64,000 nucleotides of DNA, from the NCBI GenBank assembly GCA_012845835.1, contig JABAKD010000014.1, positions 3,273,710 to 3,337,709 of the forward strand, written 5' to 3'. The notes beneath the pieces were generated by a model. That model made no database searches. It was not told the origin of the DNA and saw only the letters and a program-made list of their open reading frames with translations. Positions 30,291 to 41,059 of the stretch are shown one piece after another. Each line of letters starts with the position of its first letter. Position 1 is the first letter of the stretch. The translations under genes and the position numbers were made by a program. This stretch comes from Undaria pinnatifida (lineage: Eukaryota; Sar; Phaeophyceae; Laminariales; Alariaceae).

Positions 30291-30593
30291 GACGCAACGT
30301 GCTACGACAGATGCTGTACTTTTTCGCTCGATTTTTTTTCTGAACGACGGGGCTCCTTGACCCAAAATCGTCGGGAAAACGCTTATTTTGTTTTGCGCGG
30401 TTGTCGTCGTGTACCCCACAGGTGCGCCATGGGCTTTTTTTTTCATATCGAGGTAGTAGCGCAGTTTTATTTTTTTTCTCCACAACAAAAACATTTTTGG
30501 GGGAGTGTAGCTCTATGTTTAAGCTCCTAAACTGAGGAAAACCTCAGAGGGAAAAAAAGTTGTGTTGTGCTCACCTCTATCGTAGAACGCGTC
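30291..30593 (+). mobile_element. MITE family 1 copy
   Basis: Left end GACGCAACGTGCTACGACAG (a short insertion within the TIR), GAACGACGGGGCTCCTTGAC block, right end CCTCTATCGTAGAACGCGTC. It lies 47 bp after the previous copy in the opposite orientation. Confidence 0.75.
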
Positions 30594-30799
30594 TCCTCAG
30601 CGCAAACTTTTGTTTTGGCTCGACGGTCTCGTCTACGAGCGGCTTTTCCGATACACCCGTTCGACGAACCGACTACGTGCGGTAGGGGGAATGGAATGAC
30701 GTGCCCCTCATGTTCACTACCCGGTTTGAGCCACTCGCACGAGTGACTCTGTGCCTGACGGGAAACAAGACAACGATCAGGCGTTCTTTTCGAGCAGCG

Positions 30800-31482
30800 A
30801 AGTCCTACAACGGTAGCCCCCCCCCAACTTTTCTTTAACGAAATCGTCGGTTTTGAAACCAAATCCCGGCCGTATCTCCTGAAACACGGTGTCCCTCGAC
30901 ACCCCGACGTCGTCGATCGTTGTTAGACCTTTGCACACAAGAAAGTATATGGATAGTTTTTCTCAATAGTATCCTTCCTTGTGTCGAGCAGCCATGAAAC
31001 GTTCCTTAAAAAAGAAAACCGATGGTTCTGGGGGGAGGGGGCTATCGTGTCGGAACTTTATTCTCGAGTCATCCCACGGTATATATGGGGTTGCACTTTT
31101 TGGGGCAAACGTTTTTTAGCAGGGAGAGTGTCTGAGAGCTCGTCGAGTGTGGAACTATCGCTTAAAAGGGTATGTATGGTATTTTTTTCGATCATACTAA
31201 GTATTTGACTGATTCTACGATAGCCCCCCCCCCAAAACCAGCGATTTTCTTTCACGAACGTTTCAAATGAATCATGGCTGCTCGACACAAGGAAGGATAC
31301 TACTGGGAAACAAGTATCCATATACTTTTTCGTGTGCAACGGTCTAACGATCGACGACGTCGGGGTGTCGAGGGGACACCGTATTGCAGGAGATACGACC
31401 GGGAGCTGGTTTTGAAACCGACGATTTCGTTAAAGAAAAGTTTGGGGGGCTACGACTACCGTGGAACGACTCATTTGGTTTA
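30800..31482. mobile_element. MITE family 2 palindromic dimer
   Basis: Two copies lie tail to tail: arm 1 about 30815-31055, arm 2 about 31208-31475 inverted, with a spacer of about 150 bp that is itself partly inverted-repetitive. Matching landmarks are CGTCGGTTTTGAAACCAAAT against TTTTGAAACCGACGATTTCG, and TTGTGTCGAGCAGCCATGAA against GGCTGCTCGACACAAGGAAG. Single copies elsewhere (33384, 33970, 39488) show that each arm is one element, so this is a fold-back pair. Confidence 0.8.
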
Positions 31483-31521
31483 GGAGTGTAGTGCACATGA
31501 TAGAAATTTATGTCTGTCGGG

Positions 31522-31830
31522 GACGCGTGCTACGTTAGAGGTATACCTTTTTTTGGTGAAAATGGTTTCTGAATGACGGGGTTCCTTAACCTACTAATAC
31601 TATACTAATACTATCGTCGGAAATACGCCCCATTTATTTTGTTCCCATGACTTCTCGATCGTCGTGTGCACCTCGAGGCCATGGTATTGTTCGTCCCCGC
31701 CGGTAGTAGCAGGCAGCAGCCTTTCCTTCCCCCCCCCCCCCCCCAAACAAGTTTTTGGAACAGGTATCTTGAGCTCCCGAATTGAGGAACCTCAGAAAAT
31801 AACGGCTGAACCTCTATCGTAGCACGCGTC
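31522..31830 (+). mobile_element. MITE family 1 copy with 4-bp TSD
   Basis: GACGCGTGCTACGTTAGAGG ... CCTCTATCGTAGCACGCGTC, flanked exactly by cggg (31518-31521 and 31831-31834). It contains a duplicated ACTAATACTATACTAATACT stretch and a C15 run. 309 bp. Confidence 0.85.
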
Positions 31831-31947
31831 CGGGTTGCGCGATACAAACGAATGCCTTCGAAGTCATGTAGTATCGGGTGAGATATTCAGCTGCTCCTCA
31901 CATGTTAGGAGCTCAGAAAATTATTAGAATCAGTTGCACCCCTCTAG
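31831..31947 (-). repeat. Repeat family D, reverse fragment
   Basis: TTGCGCGATACAAACGAATG, CCTTCGAAGTCATGTAGTAT, ATGTTAGGAGCTCAGAAAAT and GTTGCACCCCTCTAG are the reverse of family D. It abuts the MITE at 31830. Confidence 0.6.
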
Positions 31948-32069
31948 AAGAGCGGGACGACTCAGAGGCAGCGGTACTTTTGGGCTGAAATGTTGTCTGA
32001 ACGACGAGGCTCCTTAGCCCAACATTCCGGGCGTTGGAATTTCATTATTATTTTTCAGTATGTTGCGTT

Positions 32070-32620
32070 CAGCACGTGCTACGCTAACGCTAGAGTGAGC
32101 ACCCATTTTTTTCTTCTGAGGTTGGTGGTTGCTTGGTTTTCCTTCTGAAGGTGGTGGTTGCTTGATTTTCCTTCTGAAGGCGGTGGTTGCTTGATTTTCC
32201 TCTGAGGGTGGTGATTGTTTGATTTGCCTTCTGAGGGTGGTGGTTGCTTGATTTGCCTTTTGAGGGTGGTTGCTTGATTTGCCTTCTGAGGGTGGTGGTT
32301 GCTTGATTGCCTTGTGAGGGCGGTCGCTTGATCTGCGTTCTGAGGGTGGTCACCTGTTTTTCCTTCCGAGGGTGGTGGCTTGAGGAGCCTCTTATACCTC
32401 ACCCACAAAAGCTCGTTTTCTCAGAGAACTCTGAACGTGCAACCCGATGACCAAACCCATACGTTATATACAGGGGCCACACAAACAAAAATAATGCAGC
32501 AAACACCAAAATTTCTTCCGTCGACGGTTTTAGGGCTAAGCGGGAGCCCCGTCCTTCGGAAAAAATGTTTCGCCGAAAAAAACTACTGGTACCTAGATCT
32601 ACTATGTCGTAGCACGCGCC
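32070..32620 (-). mobile_element. MITE family 1 copy expanded by an internal minisatellite
   Basis: Family 1 ends (CACGTGCTACGC...CTAGAGTG; TATGTCGTAGCACGCGCC) and the GGGCTAAGCGGGAGCCCCGT block bracket a 32113-32385 tandem array of about 29-30 bp units: TTCTGAGGGTGGTGGTTGCT with TGATTTGCC. Single TTCTGAGGGTGGTGGCTTGA motifs in other copies (1197, 24357) show the ancestral unexpanded state. Confidence 0.8.
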
Positions 32621-32678
32621 GTTGCATGCCTAGGACGTGGGATTGTGCATGGATCGAACAGTGAACGTTTCTTATTTG

Positions 32679-32964
32679 GACGCGTGCTACGATAGAGGTA
32701 TACCTTTTTTTTTGACGAAAATGGTTTCTGAACGACGGGGCTCCTTGACCCAAAAAATCGTCGGAAAAAAAATAAATAATGGAACATTTTTTTTGTCATG
32801 ATCCTCGTTGTGTACCCAAGCCATGGGATTTTTCATCCGGCATGTGTGGCGGTTTTTTGTTTTTCCTCCATAAAATCAGTTGTTTTTTCGGAGAGGTCTT
32901 AAGCTCCCAAATTGAGGAAACCTCAGAAAAAGAAAATGGCGCACCCTCTATCGTAGCACGCGTC
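32679..32964 (+). mobile_element. MITE family 1, reference-quality copy
   Basis: TIR GACGCGTGCTACGATAGAGG and perfect inverse CCTCTATCGTAGCACGCGTC (one base offset). Interior: GAACGACGGGGCTCCTTGAC, AAGCCATGGGATTTTTCATC, GAGGTCTTAAGCTCCCAAAT, GAGGAAACCTCAGAAAAAG. The flanks tttg/tttc match 3 of 4. It gives the consensus layout for the family. 286 bp. Confidence 0.85.
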
Positions 32965-33164
32965 TTTCTCCAAAATTGAGTTTTTGGCAGGGAGGTACGA
33001 TAGACCTCAACTCAAGACACTGAGAGGAACCTCGACCTGAAAAAAAAATGGTGCACCTCGCTCTGCCGTAGTGCTCTTCGTGTTCCATATATCGGGACGC
33101 ACATGCTACTGTACAGTAAAGGAGGTGCATCGTTTTCCTCCTGAGGGCTGCGGTGGCTTAAGGG

Positions 33165-33740
33165 AGACGCGGTGCTACGACAGAGGTGCATGCACCACTT
33201 TTTTTTTCCTGAGGCGTTCCTTACTTTGAGCGGAGGTCAAGACATGTTCTTCTTAACCCCAAAAAACTGTTTTTTTTTTCTTCAAAAGAAAAATATAAAA
33301 CTTCTACGCACCGGACAAAAAGAAGAGAAAAAAACTGTGTACGGCCTAGAGGTATACATAACTATTAATAGATCAATCATAGAGTCGTTCTACGTTTTTA
33401 TTAACGAAATCGCCGGTTTTGAAACCAGATCCCGGCCGTATCTCGTGACATACGGTGCCCATTGTAACCCCGACGTCATCGTTCGATAGCCCTTAGCAAA
33501 CACGAAAATATGTGAAGGAGACGTTGTTTTGTTATAGCATTCTTCTTCGTGTCGAGCAGCCATGATGATGAAACGCTCGTCAGAGAAAATCGTTGGTTTT
33601 GTTGGGGGGGCCTATCGTAGAATCAGTCCATATATATATATGCCAAAAGAAATGACCTGTTGTTCCGATGATTTTGGGTCAAAAGAAATCAGAAAACACC
33701 GTTTCAGACGAAAAGCGCCACCTCTATCGCGGCCCGCGTA
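33165..33740 (-). mobile_element. MITE family 1 copy split by a family 2 MITE
   Basis: The left end GACGCGGTGCTACGACAGAG and the right end (GATTTTGGGTCAAAAGAA, CCTCTATCGCGGCCCGCG) belong to one family 1 element. A family 2 element occupies about 33384-33630 between the GGCCTAGAGGTATACATA block and the GATGATTTTGGG block. Confidence 0.65.
33384..33630 (+). mobile_element. MITE family 2, nested copy
   Basis: GAGTCGTTCTACG at left, GTAGAATCAGTCC at right (inverse of each other over about 10 bp). Interior ACGAAATCGCCGGTTTTGAA, ATCCCGGCCGTATCTCGTGA and GTGTCGAGCAGCCATGATGA. About 247 bp. Younger than the family 1 copy it interrupts. Confidence 0.75.
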
Positions 33741-33969
33741 ACCTTAACTAACGAGCTTTGCACCTTACCCAAAAATACCGAGGTTGAAAAGTTTAAAGGC
33801 CAACCCGCTGAGCCACCCAAAAATGCCAAAGTTGAAAAGTTGAAAGGCCAACCCGCTGAGTGAGCAATCCCATGGTCTCTTGAGCATACAATTTGTTTTT
33901 TTAACACTATATGGCGAATCGATAGTGACACTCAGACGATGCTGGGTTAGGGAGCTCCGTCATCCACGA

Positions 33970-34240
33970 GCCGTTCTATACGGTACCCCCCCCCCCCCCC
34001 CCCCCCGAACTTTTCTTTTACGAAATCGCCGGTTTTGAAACCAGCTCCCGGCCGCATCTATCTCCTGAAATACGATGCCCCTTGCCACGGCGACGTCATA
34101 TCGTTCGATAGTCCTGTGCAAACGAGAACGCACGTGAAGATGCTCTTTTTTTCGTGGCACCCTTCCTCGTGTCGATCGAGTACCCATGAAAACATTCGTT
34201 AAAGAAAGTCGTTGGTTATTGCCTGTCTGTCGTAGAATTC
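33970..34240 (+). mobile_element. MITE family 2 copy
   Basis: GCCGTTCTATACGGTA followed by C20, then ACGAAATCGCCGGTTTTGAA, TCCCGGCCGCATCTATCTCC and TCGTGTCGATCGAGTACCCA, ending GTCGTAGAATTCAGTC. Same orientation as 33384-33630. Confidence 0.75.
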
Positions 34241-34249
34241 AGTCGCCAC

Positions 34250-36180
34250 AGAATAGTTCAGCGAAAAAGTGCTACCCCGCCTACCGTAACAAGGCGTCAT
34301 CGTTTGTGGTTGAGCACTACTACATACAATACACATTTTTCGCGCGCGCGACCTGATTGATACTTGTGTATTAATCGACATCGCCGCTTTTTGGGCGATG
34401 GAATGTGAGAAAAGGCACTGGTAGACTAGATAATAAGCGTTTTTCCGTCCGTATGTCTGATCCGAACAACTTCGCGTGAATATTTCCTCCAGCAACATAT
34501 TACGATCCTTATACATGCTGTGCATTTTAATAGTACTGTACCCTGGCGACTATACTGCTGTGGTGATCATTTATTACGGGACAACGTACTCGTCGTACGA
34601 TTGCAAGTGGATCGTTTGCCCGCAATCTAAAATCTAAAATGGGTCGAGGACACTCAATTTAGTCCTACATACAACCCGCAGAGAAACACGGGTTATTTGC
34701 TACACTCGTGACGCGAGAAGATACAAAAACGTGATACGTATGGAAAATAGAAAAATTAGCTGCAAGTATTTGCTATCCACGAGGCGCGAAAGTACAAAAA
34801 CAAGCGATTTTCTGGAAGAAGAGAACAATGCGCAAAGCGCTCACCAGCAACTACTGTCTGTTAATTAATACGTTGGATTGAAAAACACCAGTCATTTTAC
34901 CGGAAAAGACTTTACTCTGCTATTCACGGAGGCTCATATCAATCAGGTCCAAATCGGGCCAATAATTTTTGCTATATATATATATATATGTTTTTGAGTT
35001 TTGGATTATATTTTATTATTTATCATATTTTCACTATTATTAATAGCACGAGAAAGCGTTCACAAAAACAAAACAAAAAAATGCCACGTCTTTTGCGATT
35101 AACCCGGGGAGAAACATCCATTTAAAAAATATATATTTTAAAGACGTCAGCCGTGATTCCGACGAATTTCAGGTCAATACTCATATTTGCAAGCTGCGCT
35201 GTTGGTACTTGTAATATACTATATGGGCGAGTCTTTTATTGGGAGGGGTCCTTGCTTTTTGTCCACTATAAATGGTTAGTGTTGGTATTTTTACTTTATT
35301 TAGGTGGGGGATTTTGAGCTAGATCTAACATCATATCTATTTTATAAATGTATTACTGTAGTTTCCGCTATACTGCTCTATCATTTTGTATGCGATTAAT
35401 ACCTCGTCGGTTGCTCGTATATTCTACCTCGGATGTTACGGATCTACTATCCATTATTATTAATATTATTATTGCCCTCCGACAATATATAGCGTAGATG
35501 ACGCTCCGATGTAACACATCCATCCGTATCTCGTCGGTTGCGATTGATACCATCCACAATTCCACTTCTCGGTTGCTTCTCTTGCTCGTCTGATACCTCG
35601 TCGTGCCCCCTTCCCGGCAGATACGCCTCGACAAAACGCGCTAAATCCTCTCGTGACTTCAGAGGGAAGAGTCGACGATGAAAAAAGACGATTCCGGCGT
35701 CGATGACACCGCGTGATTGGGAGATGACAAGAAGAAGAGTTGATGCCCGGACTGCAATGCAAAGGAGTCGTGCGACACGGGCGCAGCATGGTCCTAGCCG
35801 TACGGCTGGGTGCTAAACACCTCTCTTAGGCGATTGAAAATTACTACAGTAGTTGTATTTGTTATGGGTGTACATGGGCCCCAAAGGGTTAAAACGAAAA
35901 CACAATTTTGACGCAGAAAAAAAATGATGACCGCCTATTGACTTTGAGCTTTGACGAATGCCTATTGACTTTGAGCCTTGAAACTGATGCCTTATAAGAA
36001 CTATGGCGATCAACGCTGTTACAAAATGCTGCTTCTCCATTCCGTGGTGCTCCTGCAGTCGATTCTGCTGTGGTGCTGGTGCCGTGCCTGTTCCATGTGT
36101 ATGTAAAAACTGTACACACGTTTCTCCTATGAACCGCCCCCTCCTCCCTCCCTATCCCGTTGTATCCCTATAAATTAGAT
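34250..36180. other. AT-rich stretch without a recognisable gene
   Basis: It contains a short family C piece near 35140-35200 (AAAGACGTCAGCCGTGATTC, which recurs at 48477) and AT repeats (TATATATATATA at about 34973). Open frames at 35368-35789 minus are short and unrecognised. Confidence 0.45.
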
Positions 36181-36181
36181 T

Positions 36182-36729
36182 CACACCTCGGACAGATCAC
36201 CGATCCTCACTTGACGATCTAGGTATTTCAGGGAAGATCTGTATGATCTGTATGGTCCAGCTCATGTTACCGGGCGGGAGCCGTACGATCTGCATGATCT
36301 AGCTGATGCTTCCAGGGTTGGATCAGTATTCGCTATATTCAGATTCCGCACAACATATCATAACGGCCGCTATAGGATTTACCGCAGATGATCTATATGA
36401 TCTATACGACCTATACTGCTTCCAGGGTTGGATCAGTATTCGCTATATTCAGATCCCGCACAACATCTCATAATGACCGCTGTAGGATTTACCGCAGATG
36501 ATCTATATGATCTATACGACCTATACTGCTTCCAGGGTTGGATCAGTATTCGCTATATTCAGATCCCGCACAACATCTCATAACGGCCGCTATAGGATTA
36601 CCGCAGATGATCTATATGATCTATACGATCTATACGATCACTATGATCTACACGATCTATATGTTCTGTATGATCTGTATAATCTATATGATCTATATGA
36701 TCTATATGATCTGTCCTGTCCGAGGTGTG
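36182..36729 (+). mobile_element. CAC-terminus element, complete copy
   Basis: Perfect 14-bp TIRs: CACACCTCGGACAG at 36182 and CTGTCCGAGGTGTG ending 36729. The interior has GGCGGGAGCCGTACGATCTG, then three tandem copies of about 115 bp (CTGCTTCCAGGGTTGGATCA, CCCGCACAACATCTCATAAC, GGATTTACCGCAGATGATCT), then a GATCTATAT minisatellite. No transposase. The IYMIYTIYM-type frames are compositional. Confidence 0.7.
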
Positions 36730-36831
36730 CAATGATCTTCCCGTTCCGTCCAAAATCCAGATCGTGAAGACACCCCTCCACAACTACACAAGGCAGGAAC
36801 AGGGGGATGTTGTTGAGGGTAGTTATAGTCG

Positions 36832-37022
36832 GGTCAAAGATGTCAGGAGACGGTCAGTCACGGAAGAACGTCCCGCGGTCAGTCAAGGGTGTCAAATCGA
36901 TCGCTCCACACTGAAAAATAGTAATTTGGCGTCAGTCAACGCAAGTTATTGGAAAATTGCCGTCGGTCAAGGTGTCAAAGGGCCGTCTCCTGACATATTT
37001 GGTTATTGATAGTAGTGCCAAC
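36832..37022 (-). repeat. Dispersed repeat, reverse of 12725-13000
   Basis: GTCAAAGATGTCAGGAGACG, GGTCAGTCAAGGGTGTCAAA and GTCTCCTGACATATTTGGTT are the reverse complement of the earlier copy. The internal GTCAG(T)CAAxG motif is itself repeated. Confidence 0.6.
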
Positions 37023-37174
37023 TACTTAAACTATCCTGAGCTAAATCCAAGTGTTTTGCTCCCATGTCGGCAGTGCGGTGCTAAAAGGCTCAAATACTTG
37101 GCTTGGCAGACAGTCGGTAAAGTAAGTAGCTGATATGATAGTCCACACAAACTCTTCGATACTTCGGATATTTT

Positions 37175-37497
37175 TGTTACAAGGCTCAATTTTTCAGTAG
37201 GCACTTGATTAACCTCTTTACCAGTGGCCAAACGGACTACAAAATACACCCTCTAATTTCTTAACAAATGGCGTTGTCGGCGGGACCATGTTTTTTGGGT
37301 CGAGGGTTCGAATCTCACCGTCCACCAACCATAAACCTTTTCAGACTTTCCCCATGTCGAACTTGTAAAAATGCTCTCCCTGTTATCCTCAGGAAATGGA
37401 GCCGCGGGGATACAGAAACGTCCGCCCGTATATCCGGCCGAACCTGCTATCCCGTCGTTTCAGGGGGGGAGAGTGTTATAAGGCTTAGTTTGGGTAG
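37175..37497 (+). mobile_element. TRIM LTR element, diverged copy
   Basis: The first LTR (37175-37266) is diverged. The interior starts AATGGCGTTGTCGGCGGGAC and has TCGAGGGTTCGAATCTCACC (B-box-like). The purine tract CAGGGGGGGAGAG precedes TGTTATAAGGCTTAGTTTGG, where the second LTR is cut off at about 37497. Confidence 0.7.
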
Positions 37498-37666
37498 ATA
37501 CCGGTAGCAAAAATTGAAAGATGTGGGGAAGGGAAGTTGGGGAGTGGCTTTGGCAGAGGGTCACAGGAGAAACACTACCTACTCACGAGTACTGCTTGAC
37601 GGATAGAAGTTCAAGTTACATCGTATCGGCGTCCACGCTACATTGTCAGAGGGCAAAAATAATAAG

Positions 37667-37908
37667 AACAATACTCTATATCTCTCTCAAGATTCGGCGT
37701 GGGAAGTGCTACTACTGCACTCTTCAAGTGCCCAAAGCAACTGAGTTAAATCGACACACGACGCGTATGAAAATACGTGGAAGTGTGGTGAGCTAAAGCT
37801 TTATTTTTCCCCATCCGCCGGAGGATAAAAAAAACAAGAAACAAAAAACAATACTTTATATCTCTCTCAAGATTCGGCGTGGGAAGTGCTACTACTGCAC
37901 TCTTCAAG
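37667..37908 (+). repeat. 62-bp direct duplication flanking a retroposon
   Basis: 37667-37728 and 37847-37908 are identical but for one base (AACAATACT(C/T)TATATCTCT ... GCACTCTTCAAG). Between them (37729-37846) is a structured-retroposon copy in plus orientation (37735-37833) ending in an A-rich tail. Confidence 0.85.
37735..37833 (+). mobile_element. Ultra-short structured retroposon, plus copy
   Basis: CTGAGTTAAATCGACACACG, the CGTAT-GAAA-ATACG hairpin, GGTGAGCTAAAGCTTTATTT, TTCCCCATCCGCCGGAGGAT, then AAAAAAAAC. Nearly identical to 25253-25346. Its 5' end falls at almost the same base, so a ~90-nt form may be the usual unit. Confidence 0.75.
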
Positions 37909-38164
37909 ATCGGGTTAAAATATCCGACAACTTGAGCCGGAGAAAGATACGAAACGCAGAAACAATACTCGAGATAGATGCAGCAGTTACAACTGAAGAA
38001 ATATCCCCCCCCCCGACACTCAACGTGCTTGTGGTGTGGTTGGGCTCAAAAAGGCGCGGTGACTAGTTAATCATGCGCACTACATCATGCTCACCGGCAA
38101 AAAACCTTGATATGTATCTTCATCTACAACAGTGGCAAAACCCGCCATTAAGGCCACCCGGACC

Positions 38165-38215
38165 CGCTATTAAGGCCACCCGGGCCCGCTATTAAGGCCA
38201 CCCGGTTTAAGGCCA
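38165..38215 (+). repeat. Short tandem repeat, 24 bp x ~3
   Basis: CCGCTATTAAGGCCACCCGG is repeated with a 24-bp period beginning near 38142, in otherwise unremarkable sequence (37910-38600 holds no gene I can recognise). Confidence 0.8.
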
Positions 38216-38606
38216 CATCTGGCACATTATAGTCCCGCCAACAAGAAGCTACTATTTGGAGTGAGCCTCAGGCTAATGCTGTGACGCTACCCTTGAACCT
38301 TGAGCATATAGGCTAATGTATAGGGTTTAGTGTAGCGCTCGCCGCCTCCTCGCGATTTCTTAGTCCGATTTGCTGATACAGCAGCGTCCGCCCAAAAGCG
38401 AGCATCGCTTTTCTTATTCTTGTTGTTGGATGATTTCTTTATTGGCGGTCTTACACCGTTGTAGAGTTAATACCAGGTAAAAGCGTCCTGTATCACGAGA
38501 AAAAAAAAGCTACTTGAAATTAGTGCGGGACCGTTTTTCGCATATATAACACCATCATATACAGTAGTAGGGATAAGAACACCAAACATGGCTTGTCACG
38601 GGGCGT

Positions 38607-38692
38607 TCTTAACGCCATTGCAACTGGAAATCCGTTTTTGGGGACAAATTACTTGCAATTAGTATAGGAGGGGGTTTGGGGGCTCTAAAAAT
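38607..38692 (-). mobile_element. Short TTAA-type MITE, reverse copy
   Basis: TTCTTAACGCCATTGCAACT, GGAAATCCGTTTTTGGGGAC, AATTAGTATAGGAGGGGGTT and GGGGGCTCTAAAAATGGGC correspond to the reverse of the 24557 copy. Confidence 0.65.
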
Positions 38693-39066
38693 GGGCACAC
38701 CATTGCATGCACCACTTATAAAGTTCCAGGACCACATCTAAACTTCCAACGAACACACACCTAAGGTTCGGATGATACCATGCGCGACCGTCATTATTTG
38801 TGCGGAGGAAGGGCCGCGGAATTACCTGCTGGAAACGGGCGGTGGCATCATAGCACCGTCCGTGATAGACCTCTGCCACTGATCATGACACCTACCGGAA
38901 ATCGTACAATACAATCACCACTAGCCGAAAAACCTTTGTTGAGAACCGCATCTGTGTCTCTGGAGACAACCTACAGCAATACCAAGGCTAATATAGACGC
39001 CCATATATTTTTTCTGTCGAGAAGCTCTAGAGGCCCAAAAGCTACGGGATTGTAGTATCATACCCC

Positions 39067-39346
39067 GACGCGAGCTACGATCGAGGTATACCTTTTTTTG
39101 GCGAAAATGGTTTCTGAACATGACCCAAAATCGTCGGAAAAATAAATAAATACCTGAGCCAATTTTTTTTGCACACGATTCTTGTTGTGTACCTAGGCCA
39201 TGGGGTTTTTCATCCGGTGTACATGTCTAGCAGTTTTTGATTTGTTATCGAAATCTCCAAATCAATCTTTCGGGGGGACGTCTTAAGCTACCAAATCGAG
39301 GAACCTCAGCAAAAATGCGGTGCACCTCGCTATGGTAGCACGCGTC
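39067..39346 (+). mobile_element. MITE family 1 copy with 4-bp TSD
   Basis: GACGCGAGCTACGATCGAGG ... CTCGCTATGGTAGCACGCGTC-type ends, flanked by cccc on both sides (39063-39066, 39347-39350). The ACGACGGGGCTCCTT block is deleted here. Confidence 0.75.
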
Positions 39347-39487
39347 CCCCTACCTTCACTATCGGTTTTTCACCACAGTACAGTGCTCGCACGAGTGGCT
39401 CCGCACCTCACGGACAAGGAGAGACTTTACGACTGTGATTCTCTTTGGCGAAGCGTGGCTTACCATTCCATTGCGGATAGAGACAGA

Positions 39488-39748
39488 CTGATTCTACGAT
39501 AGCCCCCTGCCCCCAAAACCAGCGATATTTCTTTAACCGGCGTTTCATGGCTGCTCGACACGAGGAAGGGTGCTCTGAAACGTATACCTCCACGCATTTT
39601 CTTATTTACGAAGGACTATCGGAATATGGCGTCGGGGTGGCAAAGGGCACCGTGTTTCGGGATACGCGGCCGGGAGCTGGTTGGTTTCAAAACCATCCGG
39701 CGATTTCGTTTGAGAAAAGTTGGGGGGGGCTACCGTAGTAAGATTCTG
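39488..39748 (-). mobile_element. MITE family 2 copy
   Basis: CTGATTCTACGATAGCCCCC at left and GGGGGGGCTACCGTAGTAAG at right. TTTCATGGCTGCTCGACACG and GGCCGGGAGCTGGTTGGTTT blocks. Same orientation as the second arm of the 30800-31482 dimer. Confidence 0.75.
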
Positions 39749-39835
39749 TATCGTAACATTACAGCAGCACGAAAGCTTAAGCCCGCGGAGGAACAGGGGG
39801 GTTACTAGCGCGAGTGATCCCGAGCCACTGCCAAA

Positions 39836-40097
39836 GACGCACCACTTTCTTTCTGAGGTTCCTCCATTTAGGAACTTAAGACACGCCCTTCTTAACCCAG
39901 AAACCGACTTGGGGATAAAATAAAATTTAAACGCTTTGATCCCGGATGAGTTAATCCCATGGATTATTATGTATACAACTCGAGTATCACGCAAAAAAAA
40001 AAATGGCGAATTTCCGACGATTTAGGGTTAAGGAGCCGCGTCATTCCGAAACCCTTGTCGCCAAAAAAAGTTATACCTCTAGCTCGTAGCACGCGTC
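39836..40097 (-). mobile_element. MITE family 1 copy
   Basis: GACGCACCACTTTC at left (TIR partly lost), GGGTTAAGGAGCCGCGTCAT block, right end CTAGCTCGTAGCACGCGTC. Flanks caaa/aaaa match 3 of 4. Confidence 0.7.
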
Positions 40098-40815
40098 AAA
40101 AAGAAGGCCCCCAAAACAACATAAGCCCCCTACCGTATCCCGAGTTCCAAGACCTCACCCGAGAGGCCAACCTGAAAAAACGTCGTTCGCTCCTCCCAAT
40201 GAACAGTCCCATAAGGCCAGTTGCACATTTATTACATTAGGAAACGCGCATATGGGTTTCCCAATATATAAAGGCAGTTTTTTCCCTCGGTTGAAGAGGC
40301 GACTGGTCACCGCTGTCGGAAAAAAATTGGTTCCCGGAAGGGCTACGTTCCTCTTCAGAACCGCGCGCACCTCTGCGTTTTTGGAGACGAGGTACTTGGA
40401 ATTAGTGTGTGGGATATTTTTTGCGGTGTATGGCAGAAAACGGGTTGGGTTGACTTGATGCCGGCGGCTGGGACGTTGCACTTAAGACGAAAAATCACGA
40501 GAATAAGCCCAAAAACGGAAACACGGACGATAATTTTCTTAAATTACTGGTTAAAAAAAAACTCGCGGTCGCGGTTTCCCGAACACTTGGATTTTTGAAA
40601 AATATTGAACGGTCAACCCAATCGTCAATCCCATGGCCTAGTCGGAATACGAAGTATCCGGTACCAGATAAGGTGACACAACGTGCACAACGGTGCTGAT
40701 ATAATGGGATTTACTCGTTTTTCCCGCGGTTGCTTTCTCCTATATGGGACAGAGCGGTAGCGAACAGTACTGTCAAGACACAAAACTGGATTCCAGCGAA
40801 TGTTGGGGAGTTTTA

Positions 40816-41053
40816 ACACCTCGGACGGGTAATCGATTCCTCTCTTGACGATGTAGATACTTCAGGGAAGATCTGTATGATCTATCAATATATCATGTTC
40901 GCGGGTGGGAGCCGTACGATCTGCATGATCCAGCACATGTTTCCCAGTGGGTTGGATCCGTACTCTCTATATACAGAACCCGGCACAACATATCACAGCG
41001 TCAGCATTAGGGTCTATTGTAAATGATGTAGATCGTCATCGGTCCGAGCTGTG
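40816..41053 (+). mobile_element. CAC-terminus element, short copy
   Basis: ACACCTCGGACGGG at left and GGTCCGAGCTGTGG at right are degraded TIRs. GTGGGAGCCGTACGATCTGC and CGGCACAACATATCACAGCG blocks match 36240-36365. The GATCTATAT array is almost absent, so the array is an expansion in the other copies. Confidence 0.6.
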
Positions 41054-41059
41054 GTAGTT

